Positions 32,386-47,300 of a stretch of DNA of 64,000 nucleotides are shown here, piece by piece (position 1 is the first letter of the stretch; each line of letters begins with the position of its first letter). Where the stretch lies: positions 26,555-90,554 of the forward strand of contig CAJTZQ010000002.1 of NCBI GenBank assembly GCA_910583795.1. The letters are read 5' to 3'. The notes below the pieces were generated by a model, which made no database searches, was not told the DNA's origin, and worked only from the letters and a program-made list of their open reading frames with translations. The translations under genes were made by a program, and so were the position numbers. The stretch comes from an uncultured Muribaculaceae bacterium (lineage in GTDB: Bacteria; Bacteroidota; Bacteroidia; Bacteroidales; Muribaculaceae).

Positions 32386-35300
32386 ATGCCAGTATATAAA
32401 GTAAAAGACATGACCTTCGATATACCCGAAGAAAAAGCTTCAAGATTTGAAAGCAAATACCCCGATGCTGTCGTCGATATCTACGACGCTGAGTCAGGCA
32501 AACAATACGGAATCCCGGTCTCGAAAGTTGCCGGATTCAAAAAGAAATTCCCCCGCTGGTCTTACTCCGCCCCCTCCTCCGAAAATAAATCAACGGACAA
32601 CAGACAACGGAAAACGGACAACATACAACCCGCAACGGAAATCCAAATCGCGGAGCTGTCCGGTTCAAAAGCATCGCTTTTGCCTTCTTCCGCTGACCAA
32701 AGACCATCGACCAAAGACCAACCTTGGCAACCCTCCCCCGCTCAGAAAGCCGAAATGGCTAAGACCCTCGAAGAGGCAGACCGCACTATTGCCGGCATGC
32801 ATGAGGCTGCTGAAAAGACCGGTCGCATCGCCGACTCCATGACCCAACAGGGACGAGACCGCTCAAAGGCTCTCCGCCAGACCGCCCGCCAGATGGGCAT
32901 AGAGACCGATCCCGCCGGTCTCCTAAATCCTCAGACAACGGAAAACGGGAAACAGACAACTGAAAACGACCAAAATTCAAAATCCAAAATTCAAAATTCT
33001 ACTCAGGGTGCTCAATTCTACGGTCTCACCCGCGACTCCGAAGGCAACATCATCCCCCAGTGGCAGATGCCCGACGGCTCCATCACAACTTCTTTCTCCG
33101 AAGCTGACCGCTCAGTCTCCGCCGCTCGTCAGGAACGACTGCAAAACCAATTCCTCAAAAGAATGGAGGAAAATGGACTCGATCCTGCTAAACCGCAAGA
33201 CGTGGAGGAACAACGTAAGAAAGACCTCCTTGATGTTGCACAGAAAAAAGTTGATATCCGACTCTCTGAAAACGAAAAGAATATTCGCGAAATCCAAGAT
33301 AGAAAGGCTCAGAGGTTCGACGAATCCAATTCCAATCAGTGGGATGATAACTTAGGTTTCTGGGATAATTTGGCGCGTATCATAGGTGGCAGCGTCAAAC
33401 GCGGTGTTGAGAATAGTCACCCAGTCAACAGGTCTCAGAATTCTTTGACAGAGGATGAACGCGACATCCGCACTCTCACCGCCGAAAATCAAGTGCTCGA
33501 TGATGCAAGGAAACTGCTTGAAACCCGTAGACTAAAAAAATCTAACGGTTTCATGGGTGGATTCTGGAATATCGCAAACAACACCCGCAACATGAAAATG
33601 GGTGCCACTCATTCTCTTTCCGACCCCGATCTCTATGCAGGTGGTGTTATGGCTCTTCAAAAAGCCACACAATTGCTCGACATAGAAGACAAGCTCAAAA
33701 GCGGCGCCGACCTTTCCGACAGTGAAGTCAGTCTTGTCTATTCTTCCATGCTCGGACAAGACATAATGCACAACATTGAGACTCCTCATGGTTATAGAGC
33801 CGCTCAGACCACCGTGGAAATGTTCCCCTTTATGGCGCAGATGGCTCTCAACCCTGCTTCCGGTCTGAGTCAGGCTCTTGTGAAAAACTATGGCAAAAAT
33901 GGTCTCAAAAAAATAGCCCTCACAGTCGCCGGGGATGTTGCCGAATCCGCCGTGCTCGTCAATACCCTTCAGGCTCCTTCCACTGCCGCCGATGCAATAA
34001 GCCGTTATCAAGGAGAGGTCGTTGACAATAATGGTAAAATCTCTTTCGATGGCTCTCACAATTGGACTGAATCTGTAGCCAAGACTGAAGGTGCCGCAAT
34101 CATTGAAAACTACACTGAAATGCTTGGCAACCATTTTGGGGTTATAGGTAATGCAATAGGGAAAGCGGGAAACAAGGCTCTGAGTAAAATCGGTGCTGGT
34201 AAGATTGTCGATAAAGTTTCAGACCTTGTTTCAAAGGTAAATACTACAGAATGGGCAAAGGCTATAGGAGATATTGAAAAACGAGCACAATGGAACGGAG
34301 TCGTGGGAGAGGTACTTGAAGAAGAATCCGGAATCGTTCTCAATTCTCTTTTTGTGGGCGATAACAAATTTAGCGACCTGGTCGATGTCGACCAGCAGAT
34401 TGACATTGTGCTTGGCGTTGGTCTCTTTGGCGGTTTTGTTTCCGGAATAAAAAGTGTAGGCTATCCCGTTGCCAGAGCAAAGGCAAATAGTAATCTAAAA
34501 AAACAGGAAAACATAGCCGCACGGCGGTTCGGAGAAGAATGGGACGGTATTCGTTCCGAAATTGAATCAGCTGACGAACGTGACCTCTCCACATTGATTA
34601 CAGGTCTTGTAAAGAAACACGCACATTCCGACGAACAGGCAAAGACAATCATACAATATGCCCATGCCCTGATGTCGGCTCGCGGCTACAACCTTGCATC
34701 AGCCTCCCGCGTTGCGGAAGGCAACATCTCCCCCGAACAGCAGGACGTAGAAGAAAGCTTCGATCATGGCGCAGATATTGCCGCGAACGGCTCTCCCGAG
34801 GAAAAGAACCAAACTAAGCTACTTATGGAGCAGGCGCGCGAACGTTTTGTGAATTCTTCAAGCGAGGATTTCGTGGCAGAACATTTCGATTCCCCAGATG
34901 CCGTCTCAAACCTCCTCAAATTGGGATACGATGATGATCTCCGTCAGACAGCCCTCGACTATATCAACGCCCGTGCCGCCTACGAAGGGATGCTTCAGCA
35001 TGTCCGCGACGATATCGACGGTCAGATCTCGCAGAGCGACGCTCAGATACAATCCCGGGTCAACCGCTCCTCCGGCTCAATACACCCCGCAGTCATAAAA
35101 GATGCCGACGCGGACCGCCCCGTATTCATAATAGATGGCGAACTGCACGTCGCCGACGATGGAACCATAGACCACAAAAAATCCCAGGACTCTATAATCG
35201 TCCGTGATGCCGAAACCGGAAAACTTGAATTCAAGACCCCTGCAGATTTCCTCTCCGTTGCCGCCCCACTCGATCCGGAAGCGGAAATGGAAACCGCACG

Positions 35301-38300
35301 TCAGCAGATACGCCATCAGGTCGCGCGAAACGCCGCCGACGCCATCGACGGTGTCATAACCATGAACCCCGGCGACCGCTACACAATCCTCAACACCGAT
35401 GGAATCCCCGAAGAAATTGAAATCCTCGGTCAGTCATCCCTAAACTCTCAACCCTCAACCCAACCCGGACAACAGACAACGGAAAACGGACAACCGTCAT
35501 TAGATTCCGTCGATATCCTATATCCCGACGGATCCATAGTCTATGGAATTCAAGTCTCAGACCTCACCGACCAGATCAACGGCTACCGCCTCCAATCCGT
35601 CAAAGACTACATCAACGATCAGACAAACCCGCTCGAAGAGCCGGCAAACCCAGTCGAAGACCATACAATCCCGCTCGAAGAGCCGGCAATACAATCCTCT
35701 GCCGATCTTGAGCGTGGTGCGAACGAAGTGAGCGCAACCGAAACCGTTCCCAATTCTGCCGAAAATGACCAAATCCCCGTAGAAATGCCCCAAAATCTCA
35801 TAGAAACCGTTCCCAACGATGAAATTTCCACGGATTCCCAGGTCGCGGAGCTGTCCGGTTCAAAAGCAGAGCTTTTGCCTCCCGCACCCATCGTCCCCCT
35901 CGATGAAAACGGTGACCCCGACTACGACCGGGCAGAACCCGACACAGCTTGGGATGCACTCCTCCGGCAGACCGATGGCGACGAAGACATAGCACGCAGT
36001 GTCATTGAGCAGACCGTCTCCGAAAAGGAAGCCTACCTTAAAAAGCTCCAGAAACAGAAACCCAAAGCCGGTCTCTCCATAAAAGAGAAGATTCAGGCTG
36101 AAAAGGATAAGAAAACGGCACTCGGCGCCATCCAGCGGTCAATCGATCATTGGAAAGCTATGGGCGAAACTACCCTCCGACGTCAGCAAGCCGCGGAAGC
36201 CGAACAGCAACGCATCGAAGCCGAACGCCTTCAGGAGGAAGCCCGCATCGAAGCCGAACGAATTGCCGAAGAGCAGCGTATCGAAGCCGAGCGCAAAGAG
36301 CGCGAGAAAGCCGAACGCGAGGAAGTCGCCGCTCTCAAAAAGATCGACCGCTCCTATGCCGATGTTCATGCCGAGGTCAAGGAATACCCCGAAGCCGTCG
36401 GGCGTCTACATCAGCAGCTCCCGGAAGACATCCTCGAGGCGGCGGCTCTCGTCCTCTCCACCAACAAACTCCTCTGGGGCGACAACGCCGGTTCCAAAGG
36501 AACTGCCGCTGAAACCGGTTTCAAGGAAGGTGAACGTAAAGGGCTATTCTCAATGTTCGCCTCCAGGGAGAAGGGAGGAAAGAGCATTGCCCGTCTCGCC
36601 GAAGACGAAATGAAACAGGTATGCGACACTCACGGAATCCCTTACGACAACTCTGCTGCACGCGATGCCCTCATTGAGATAATCTCCCAGGCACGCATTC
36701 CCTCCGACATCACCCGCTTCATCCGCCGTCGACGGATAGATCAGGCGCGCCAGATCGCCGAAGGTGAGCAGCGTCGCGAGCGCGAGGCGTTCGAGGAATG
36801 GGCATGGGAAAACTACCACATGTCCGCCGACGATTTCGAAGCCTATCAGGAAAATAGACTGCAGGAAATCGCTTTCCTTGACGAAAATTTTGATGCTAAT
36901 GAATATTATGGTAATATTGCAGACGAATTAATCAACTATAATTTTAATCAGAATGAAACTATACACACCGGAGCAACTCAAAGCTATGACTCCCAAGGAG
37001 AGAGCGGCGATATTCGCGGAGGCGACCAGATTCTGTCTCCGCAACAACCTGATTCTTCCCAAGGAAGTCAAGAAAATGCAGGAGGATCCCGAATTCCGCA
37101 AAAAGATGGCTCTGACATCCTACATACGAGCGGAACTCTGGTTCAAGACCCATCCCGGACAGACTCCCCAATAACCTCAACCCAAATCCTACAACCGGAG
37201 ACTGGAGACCCATCCGGTCTTGAGCGTGGTGGGAGCGAAGTAAGCACTCCCCCTCTCTCATCTAAAATAGCCGAAGCGGAAGCTCAGGTAAACACCGACC
37301 CTACCGACAGGCAGAAAGAAGCCGGAAACTATAAGAAAGGGCATGTGCAGGTCGGCGCTTTCGACGTGACTATTGAAAACCCGAAAGGCTCCGTCCGCCG
37401 TGGTGTCGATGCCGACGGCAAAAAGTGGGAGACAACAATGACCCACACCTACGGCTACATCCGCGGAACTACCGGCGTTGACGGTGATCATATCGACGTC
37501 TACATCTCCTCCGATGTAGACGATTGGAACGGGCGCAAGGCGTTTGTCGTAGACCAATACAACCCCGACGGCTCTTTCGACGAGCATAAGGTAATGCTCG
37601 GCTTTAACGACCGCGACGAAGCTTTCTCAGCCTACCTATCCAACTATGAGGAGGGCTGGCAGAACGGTCGCCGCCTTGATGTCTCGGCTGTAAATCTCGA
37701 AGACTTCGAAAAATGGATCGACAGCAGCAAGCGCAAGACCAAACCCTTTGCCGAATATAAATCCGTAAAAGCGAATGAAGACAACACCGCTGTCGGTCGT
37801 TCTCTCTCAGAGAAGGAAGCCGCCGATATGATCGCACTCATGGAGGCAAATGCCGAAGTTGCCCCCGAAATCGAACTTACCATTGAAAATTGGAATGCGG
37901 AGTTTGGCGAAAACGGTACTGTTGAAACTCCTATCGGCATTGTGAAGATGGGTGAAAACCAATATCTCAAAATGTCACAACAGGGGCGTAACGGTAAACT
38001 CGGCATGATTAAACCGACATTACAGTCCCCAAATGTAATTGTCGAAGATTTCAGACCTGCATCAAGCGTGGAATCAGAGAGGGATTCTTCCTATATCTTT
38101 GTAAAGACATTCACTAAGGATAATGGTGAACGATACTATCATTTCACTTCTGTCACAGTCCGGAAAGATGGCAGGGAAGTTGTCATTTCAAATCAAGAGC
38201 GTACTAAAAATAGAATATCCAAGCTATTGCAACAAGGCACAATAACTTGGATAAATGATGACAGCCTGCATCCGAAAGCACAGGTCGGGAAGTCGGTTTC

Positions 38301-41300
38301 CCTAAACGATTCGAACATCCCTACAAATTCCGACAATGGGGATGCCTTGCTCGGTGTCAATTCGTCTGTCGATATTTCTTCTGACAGCAAAGTTAATACT
38401 TTGCCGCCAGATAAACAAACCGATACCGAAGAAAGTTCTGACGGATACACCATTGAGCCTCGCAAAGACACCCGCGACAACTCCGACATCTTTGCCGTCA
38501 AGTTCAACGACCGCGTAAGCCGCGAAGTGTTCAAGGGTCAAAAAGACATAGCAAAGAAGCATGGCGGCTATTGGTCTAACTTCGGTAAAAAAGGTTTCCT
38601 CTTTAAGTCTCCAGAAGATGCCCAGGCTTTTGCCAACGAAGTCTCAGGCAAGACTGACACCCAACTTTCAGAAGAAGCTCCCCTTGCCCTGAGCGATCTG
38701 CAACTTCCTTCCAATACCACAAGCGAAGCAACCGCAGCCGATTCTACCAAAAAAGAAAAAAGCTCCTCCAATCTTGAGCGTGGTGCGAGCGAAGTGAGTA
38801 CTCCCGCAGGGCAATCCCGGGTCGCGGAGCCGTCCGGTTCAAAAGCGCAGCCTTTGCCTCCCTCCGAAGCCCCTAAGCCGAAAAGCAGATGGGTCGATGA
38901 TGAAGACGCCGAGGAATTCGCACGTCTCCGCTCCATCCTCCGCAACGGTCTCGGGCAGCTCAACTCGGGCTTCCCTCCTGAACTGCTATATGCCGGAGGC
39001 AAGATGTCATATCTCATCATGAAACACGGTGTCCGGAAGTTCGCCGACTATGCCTCCGCTATGATCGAAGAACTCGGCGATGCTATCCGTCCTCACCTCA
39101 AATCCCTTTACAACTTCACACGTTCCACCGAAGATGTTCTCTCTTCCGATTGGGCGGATCAGCTCACTCCGTTCGACGAAGTCCTACGCTTCGACACAGC
39201 TAACTTCCTTAAAGACCATGTCGACGCAATGGCAACCGCAGCTCACGTTGTCGCTGAAGAAGATTCGAAGACCCATATCCTGGAGGCTGAACAGGAACTG
39301 AAAAAGAAACGTAGTCAAAATGCATCCCACGCCAATCCTGAGCGTGGTGGGAACAAAGTGACCACACACACCTCTTCCGTCAACAAAGGCAAGAAATGGG
39401 ATGCCACCGGCGAACCGGAAAAATACAAGTCCGGATCCAAAAAGAAAAAAAGCGACTCCCACGACGTGATTTGGTACAACCTCGGTAACAACCGTCGTCA
39501 GCAGATCGGTTCCACCGTCGCCGAACGTGACTCTATTGAAACCCTCATTGAGGAATTCGGATCTGTTGAATCCGTCTGGAACGCCTTCGAAGACGGGAAT
39601 GTATTCCTGAATCCCAATGAAGCTGCAATCGTAAAAAGGATCATCGAAAAATCAGAAGAGCCTAAAAATAGAAAATCTCAGAAAAAAGCAGTATCTTCGC
39701 GGGATGAACAGCCGGGATTTTTCGGCGGTTTATTCAGTGACAATGTAACACCTACAGACAATGACATACGAAGAAATGATGCAGGCAGCACCGAAAGACT
39801 GCCGTCCGACAATCGTGGACAATCAGAAGGAGATAGAGGAAATCAGGGAGCGCAGAGCCAAGGAGCTCGGCAAGAAAGTGAACGAACTGACCGAGCAAGA
39901 GAAGAAAGTGGAACTGAGCGAACTCGGACTCTGTCCCCTCGACTTTCTCGACTGACCGATAAAGAACGTAAAAACACAAGGAATAATCGTGCCGAGCGAG
40001 GCACGGACTATGCGCCAAAGGGTGAAGACGCACGTATCAAAGCCAACATAGCCGCCATTGAACTTGCACAACGTCTGACCGAAAGTGGAGAGCAAGCCAC
40101 TACGGAGCAGATGGAAATATTAAGAAAGTTCAGTGGTTGGGGTGGTCTTGGCAAGGCTTTCTCAAATGATGCCTATGCAGACCGCATCCGCAAACTACTC
40201 GGTGATTCTTACCAAGATGCCGTTGACAGCCGTAAGAGTGCATACTACACTCCTGCCGCCATTATTGATTCTCTTTGGGACATTGCAAAGGCAATGGGAT
40301 TCCAAGGGGGGAACATACTTGAAGGGAGCGCAGGTATAGGCAATATTCTCGGTCTGATGCCGGAAGATATAAGTGAGCGCAGTAATGTCAGGGCTGTCGA
40401 AGTTGACAGCACGACTGGTTCAATACTATCTCTCCTTTACCCGGACGCACAAGTAGATATTCAAGGTTTTGAGGAAACTCAGATTGAAAACGGAAGCGTT
40501 GATCTCGCCATAACTAATGTTCCTTTCATTACAGGATGGAATGTCATTGACAAAACAGGTGACAAAGATCTATCAAAGAAATTCAAGGACATCCACGATT
40601 TTTGCATCGCAAAAAATATCCGTAAACTCCGTGAGGGAGGTATCGGTATTTTCATTACTTCAAGCGGAACACTTGATAATAGTGCCAAACTCAGGGCATG
40701 GGTGACCAATGAAGGCAATTCGGATGTTGTCGGTGCTTTCCGTCTGCACAATGAGACATTTGGAGGAACGGGAGCCACCTCAGATATTATTGTCGTGCGC
40801 AAGCGTGTGAACGGAAAAAAATCCGCACATGCCATTGATGTAAGCGAGGTAAGTGGAGTACGCACTGCTGAATATGACACTGGAGAGACCAAGAAAGTAA
40901 CGATTGATGGTCACAAACAGGAAGTCCCTGTTGTCGATGTTGTCACAATGGACTACAACCGATATTTTATTGAGCATCCGGAGCAAATGGCAGGAGAAAT
41001 GCACTTTGGTTTTGAAAAGGGTGACACTTACCGTGCCAAATCAAAAGCGTTATATCCTGTCAAGGGAATGAACCAAGAAGCCATGTTGTCAGCATGGGCG
41101 CAATCATTCTCAGACATGGACTTTGATGCAGCTCCCACAACTAAACAGGAATATGAAACGACCTATGACACCGTCGGGAATGAGGTCAAAGTGGGAAGCA
41201 TGGTAATTGATAATCATGGGCGGCTCTGCGTGAATAGTGGAGGAGTTGCCCGTCCTCTCATGTCAGCACGTAAAAACAAGCAGGACGCGAGAACTGATGA

Positions 41301-44300
41301 TGAGTTGATTTCTATGTTCAACTCAAAAAAAATTAAAGGGCGCACACGTCAGCAATGCTTGAAAGACTACAATGGCATCAAAAAAGCGTTGGCAGATGTA
41401 TTGGAGTATCAGACTACCCATGAAGATAACGAAGGTCTTGAACCATTACTGTCAAGGCTTAACGCGACCTTTGACTCCTTTGTCTCCCGCTACGGAAACC
41501 TGCACAAAAACAATCAGCTTGCTTGGCTGAAAAATGATGTTGACTATCCAGGCATACTCGCTCTTGAGACATACAAGGAGCGAGGCGATGAAAGAGGAAA
41601 CCGCATTAAAGAATTTGGGAAAACTGACATATTTTCTCGCCGTGTGGTAGAGAAAGAAACAATTCCTCAGCCAAAAAATATAAAAGACGGTATCATAACA
41701 AGTCTTTATATCTCAGGACGTGTCGATGTTGGTTATATTTCAGAGCAACTCGGAATAAGTGAGAAACAAGTACGAGAAGAAATCGTATCTTCCGGTCTTG
41801 GCTTTGAAAATCCTGTCAGCCGAGAAATGGAAGTATCATACGAATATCTCAGCGGCAATGTGCGTGAGAAACTTCGTCAAGCAACAGTCAATAACACAGA
41901 TGGGAGATATGATACAAACATCAAGGCTCTTGAGAAAGTTGTTCCCATGAATATCCCAGCACACCTCATAGAATTTACACTCGGATCATCTTGGATTGAA
42001 CCACAATTATATGAGGATTATGTGAAAGATCGCACCGGAGTGAATGTTAAACTGACAAATGTTGGCGGAACATGGTTTATGAAAACATCCGGTTCCGAAT
42101 TGAATACCGACCAAAACCGCAGCCAAGGAGTTTATAGCGAGGAACTGAAAAAGACTATATTCGGTCATGAGATATTGGAAGCAGCCATTACCAACCGCTC
42201 CATATCGGTTTCACGTACATACAAGCACAGTGACGGAACATACGAAACCATTACGGACCGTGATGCCACTCAAGCAGTAGCAGCTAAAGTTGATGAGTTC
42301 CGTATGGATTTCAAGGATTGGGCAAGAGCCAAGATGCAGGGGGATATGGAAATGTCAGCCCGAATGGAAACAGTTTACAATGACCGTTTCAACAACAGCG
42401 TTCCCCGTTCTATTCCGGATGAGTTTATCCCTAAGCACTTCGGAGGACAGGTAACCGAATTGGGCGGCAAACCTTTCAGTCTTCGTCCTCATCAGGCAAA
42501 GGCTGTAATACGTGGTACCACTCAATCACAGTTACTTGCCCATGAAGTAGGAACAGGTAAAACTTTTACCCTCATCAGTACGGCTATGGAGATGCGCAGA
42601 CTCGGCACTGCACGAAAGCCTATGATTGTGGTTCAAAACGCAACGGTAGGTCAATTCGTGGAGAGCGCAAAGGCTCTATATCCAAACGCCAAAGTTCTAA
42701 CTCTTGAAGATGCTGACCGTAACGCACAGGGACGAAAGGATTTCTATGCCAAGATACGCTATAACGATTGGGATATGATTGTCATACCTCAGTCGGTACT
42801 TGACATGATACCCGACAGTGAAGAACGGCAAATTCGCTTTATCCAAGACAAGATAGCGGAGAAAATGCTGGTGCTTCAGCAGATGGCAGAGCAAGACCCG
42901 GACGGTAGCAGCTGGATAACTAAACAAGCTGAAAAAGAAATTTCCGATTTGGAAATTGACCTTGCAAAGATAACCGAATCGCTTGAATCCAAACGCAAGG
43001 AGAAAGGCGAAAAAGATATGAAGAAAGAGGCTCAGACTCGACATAATGCCGAAGTACGGGCAATGGAAATGCTTGACCGAGCAACCGATGATGTTGAGAA
43101 CTTCGACCAAATGGGCATTGATGCCCTTCTTGTGGACGAGGCTCACGAATACAAGCATCTTGGCTTTGCTACCGCAATGCAGAGAGGTGTGAAAGGTGTT
43201 GACCCATCATATAGTAAAAAGGCGCAAGGATTATACCTCAAAACCCAAGCCGTCATGGAGCGCAACAAAGGTCGCAATGTTATCTTCGCTACCGGTACCC
43301 CTATCTCTAATACCGCAGCAGAGATATGGACGTTCATGCGCTATCTCATGCCCGAAGATGAAATGCGTGAGTACGGTATTTACTACTTCGATGATTTTGT
43401 TCGCAACTTTGGAAATCTTCAGCAGATGCTTGAATTTGCCACAAACGGCAAGTTCAAGGAAAACAACCGTTTTGCAGGATATGTCAATCTTCCGGAACTT
43501 GTGCGTATATGGTCCACTGTCACCGATACTGTCCTGACTCGTGAGGCTGAGGATGTCAGTGACAAAATACCTGACATGGAAGGTGGAAAGGCACAAGACA
43601 TATATCTACCTCAGACTAAAGCTCTCCGAAGCGTCATGCTATACGTCAAGAGCGAGCTTGACCGATACGACAACATGACAGGTAAAGAGAAAAAGGCGAA
43701 CAGCCATATCCCTCTTACTATGTATGGTATCGCTAAAGCAGCTGCCGTCGATGCCCGTCTTGTGTATTCAGATGCCGCTGACGAACCTCAGAGCAAAACT
43801 AACGAGGCGGTTAGGCAGACACTCCGCAGTCTTGAAGAGACGAGCCATTATAAAGGGACTGTCGCTATCTTTGCCGACAACTATCAGAACAAACAAAGTG
43901 GCTTCAACCTTTATGAGGACATCCGCCGCAAACTTATTGAGCAGGGTGTCCCGGCTGAGCAGATTGTGGTTATGAAATCCGGCATGACAGTAAAGAAGAA
44001 ACTTGAAATCTTCGACAAGGTCAATGCCGGAGAAGTCCGTGTCATTCTCGGTAGCACTTATACCCTCGGCACAGGTGTAAACATACAGGAACGATTACAC
44101 ACTCTTATTCATCTTGATGCTCCTAACCGACCGATGGATTATACTCAGCGCAACGGACGTATTCTAAGGCAGGGCAACCTGCACAAAGATATGGGTATTC
44201 CTGTCCGTGTACTCCGCTTCGGTGTTGAGGATAGCCTTGACGTGACCGCATATCAGCGATTGAAAACCAAAGGGGCGATAGCGGACTCAATTATGAATGG

Positions 44301-47300
44301 CTCCAAAATGATGGAGAACTCCATGGAGACCCGCTCTCTTGAAGAAGACGAAGATGTTTTCGGCGACATAACCGCTCAGCTCTCCGGCTCTGAATATGCT
44401 ATGCTCAAAAATCAGGCGGAGAAAGAAGTCCGCAAGCTCAACTCCAAATTGAAACAGTGGGAAGCCGATCAAACATACATTCATAATCAGATACCACGCC
44501 TTAAAGGTCAAATACGGGAAAGCGAGAATCATCAAAAAGTAGCACAGGAAAATCTTGATGTAGTGCGCCGTATCTTCCCCAATGGGACATTTAAGACCAT
44601 AACGATAGGTAAGCAGACATTCTCTGACCTTGAAAGCATGAATAAGTTGTTCACCGTCCATAACAAGAGTGTTATGGACATTAGCGACCAAATCCGTGAC
44701 AACAAGATTACCGGACCGCAAACACGCAAACTGACTATTGACATAGACGGTTTGAAGTTCGAGGTGACTACTGTCATTGATAAGGAGATGGGGAATAATG
44801 GCGCCAATCTGTTCTCAAAGGCAAGCAGGAAGGTAACGTACTCATGTCCCGAATTACAAGGTGTTGAGGACGTTCCTGTAAGCGGCGCACGTCTGAAAGG
44901 AGCGGTTGAGGATATTGTTTCCAACCTCATCACCGGAAAGGATTATGCCGAAAGGATCAATGCAATGCAGACTTCCATAGACCGAAATCAGACCGAGCTG
45001 CAGCAGATTGAACAGCGCAATGGCAAGGAGTTTGAATATTACGATGAGCTTGAAGAAGCCAAGGGACGTCTTGAAGAATATACTGAAAAGATGAAAGCCG
45101 AACTTGCGGAAAAAGAGGCTAAATATGCCGACTTGGACGCAAATGTTGAGGTTGCATCCGATATTACTTTGTCTGAAGAAGATTCTGAAGAAACCGAAGA
45201 AGTGGATAAAGACAAAAACATCCGTTTCCGCTCCGACGAAGATGTTGAATCTTTAAACGATCAGTTTAATAATGAGCTGCAGATGCAAATCAACGGCGAT
45301 TTGCCGTCTGACCATATTTACTCTTTAGGCAATCCCGGAGATATCCTGCTTTCAACGGGTGTCCCCGATTATCCTATACAGATGTCTGCTTCAAGACTCA
45401 AAGCCAAATCTTCCGAATACGGTCATGACTTTGACATTGAAGAAGTGAAAAATCTTGTAAAGGAATTGCACCACCCCATCGCCGTTTTCGCCTATGGCAA
45501 TAAAAACAAGGCTCAGAATATTATTATCGGGGTTGAATCCAATGGCAAGCAGTTCATTGTCGGATTGTCCCTCTCTCCTACTGTAGGTGGCAAAAAACTT
45601 GAAATAAACAGCATAAGAAATGTCTTCCCGAAAAACAATGCGGAATGGCTCAATTGGATTTCTCAAGATAAGTTGCTTTGGGTAGACAAAGAAAAAATCC
45701 AAGACTTGATAGACAAACAGCGAACGATTCTCGCTGACGTTGAATATCTCGACTTGGATAATATTGCAAAGATAGTAAAATCCTTTGATAATCCAACAAA
45801 TAATTCTTCCGAAAGTTTCTCCCGTCCCGGTCGCGGTCCCTGGGAACTCGACTTCGGCGAGGCTGCACGTATCTCCAAAAAGAACCGGCAATTCATAGAG
45901 CGCAGCCGTAAGCACATGCGCAATACCGCCAACCGCCTCTCCAAATCGCTCGGCATCCGTGTCAACATCATCGATGATACCTCCACCCTTTCCGGTAGAA
46001 AACGCTCCGCCAAAGGTTGGTTCGATACCGCCACCGGTGAAATCTCTCTCGTAATCCCCAACCACCGATCATCTCTCGATGTCGAGAAGACAATCCTACA
46101 TGAGGCTGTGGCTCACTATGGTCTCCGCCGTCTCTTCGCCGACAGGTTCGACGAATTCCTCGATCGTGTCTATGAACAGGCTGAACCCCGCATTAAGGAG
46201 CAGATTGCCCTCCTTGCATCCCGTAACGGTTGGAACCGCCGTGTCGCTACTGAAGAATACCTCGCTTCACTTGCCGAAGAAACAAACTTCGAAGACCGGA
46301 TGGCTTCCTGGTGGGGAAAGATCAAGCAGTTCTTCCTCGAATTCCTACAAGGGTGTGGATTCGATGTCAACATTGAACTTACCGACAACGAGCTCCGTTA
46401 TGTCCTTTGGATGTCCTACAAAAACCTAAAACAACCCGGATCATTCCGTTCATTCCTCGGTCTCGCCGAAAAAATCTCCATGCAACACCGCCTCGGGCTC
46501 CTCGATTCTTCTCCAAATCTTGACCGTGGTGCGCACGAAGTAAGCACTCACCTGTCTAATAACCAAGTCGCGGAGCCGTCCGGTTCAAAAGCGAAGCTTT
46601 TGCCTCCTGATGCCGACGCCAACACCCTGTTCCGTTCCCCCGACTATGTCGCACACGACAGAAAAATTGTAGCTGATCATTACGAAAAGATGGTGGCATC
46701 CTCCTCTTTCCAGTTCCGTGAGGCTGTGCAGGATTCCATGCTCGGTCTCCGCGCACTCTATAAGGCTGTTCTCGGTGATGACATTAATATGGAGGATATC
46801 CCCGCTTTCCAGAATGCCTATATCTACGAAAACCGCATGTCCTCTGCCAACAAGGGGGAGCAGGAGGAATACTTCACCCGTTTCATGCGCCCTCTCCTCA
46901 ACGAGATCCACTCCATCTGTGGGACTGACGGGTTGAATCGCCGTATCCTCTCTGACTATCTCATCGCTAAGCATGGTCTCGAACGAAACGAAAAAATGCG
47001 CAAGGATGCTGAAGCTGCCGGTGAAAATCCCGACCGCGATTTCGCCGGTCTATGTGGTCTCACAGGTAAAGACGATTGGCAGGAGGCGGAAATGGAGGCT
47101 CAGGCAATAGTGGATGCTTTCGAATCCCTTTATCCCGTAGATAATCTCTGGGATAAAATCAACGCCGCTACTAAGGCGTCCCTTGAAAAACTGTTCCTCT
47201 CTGGTGTTATCTCAGAAGACACCTATCTCAAGGTGCGCGACATGTACGAATACTATGTCCCTCTCCGTGGCTTCGATGAGACCACATCCGATGAAGTCTA

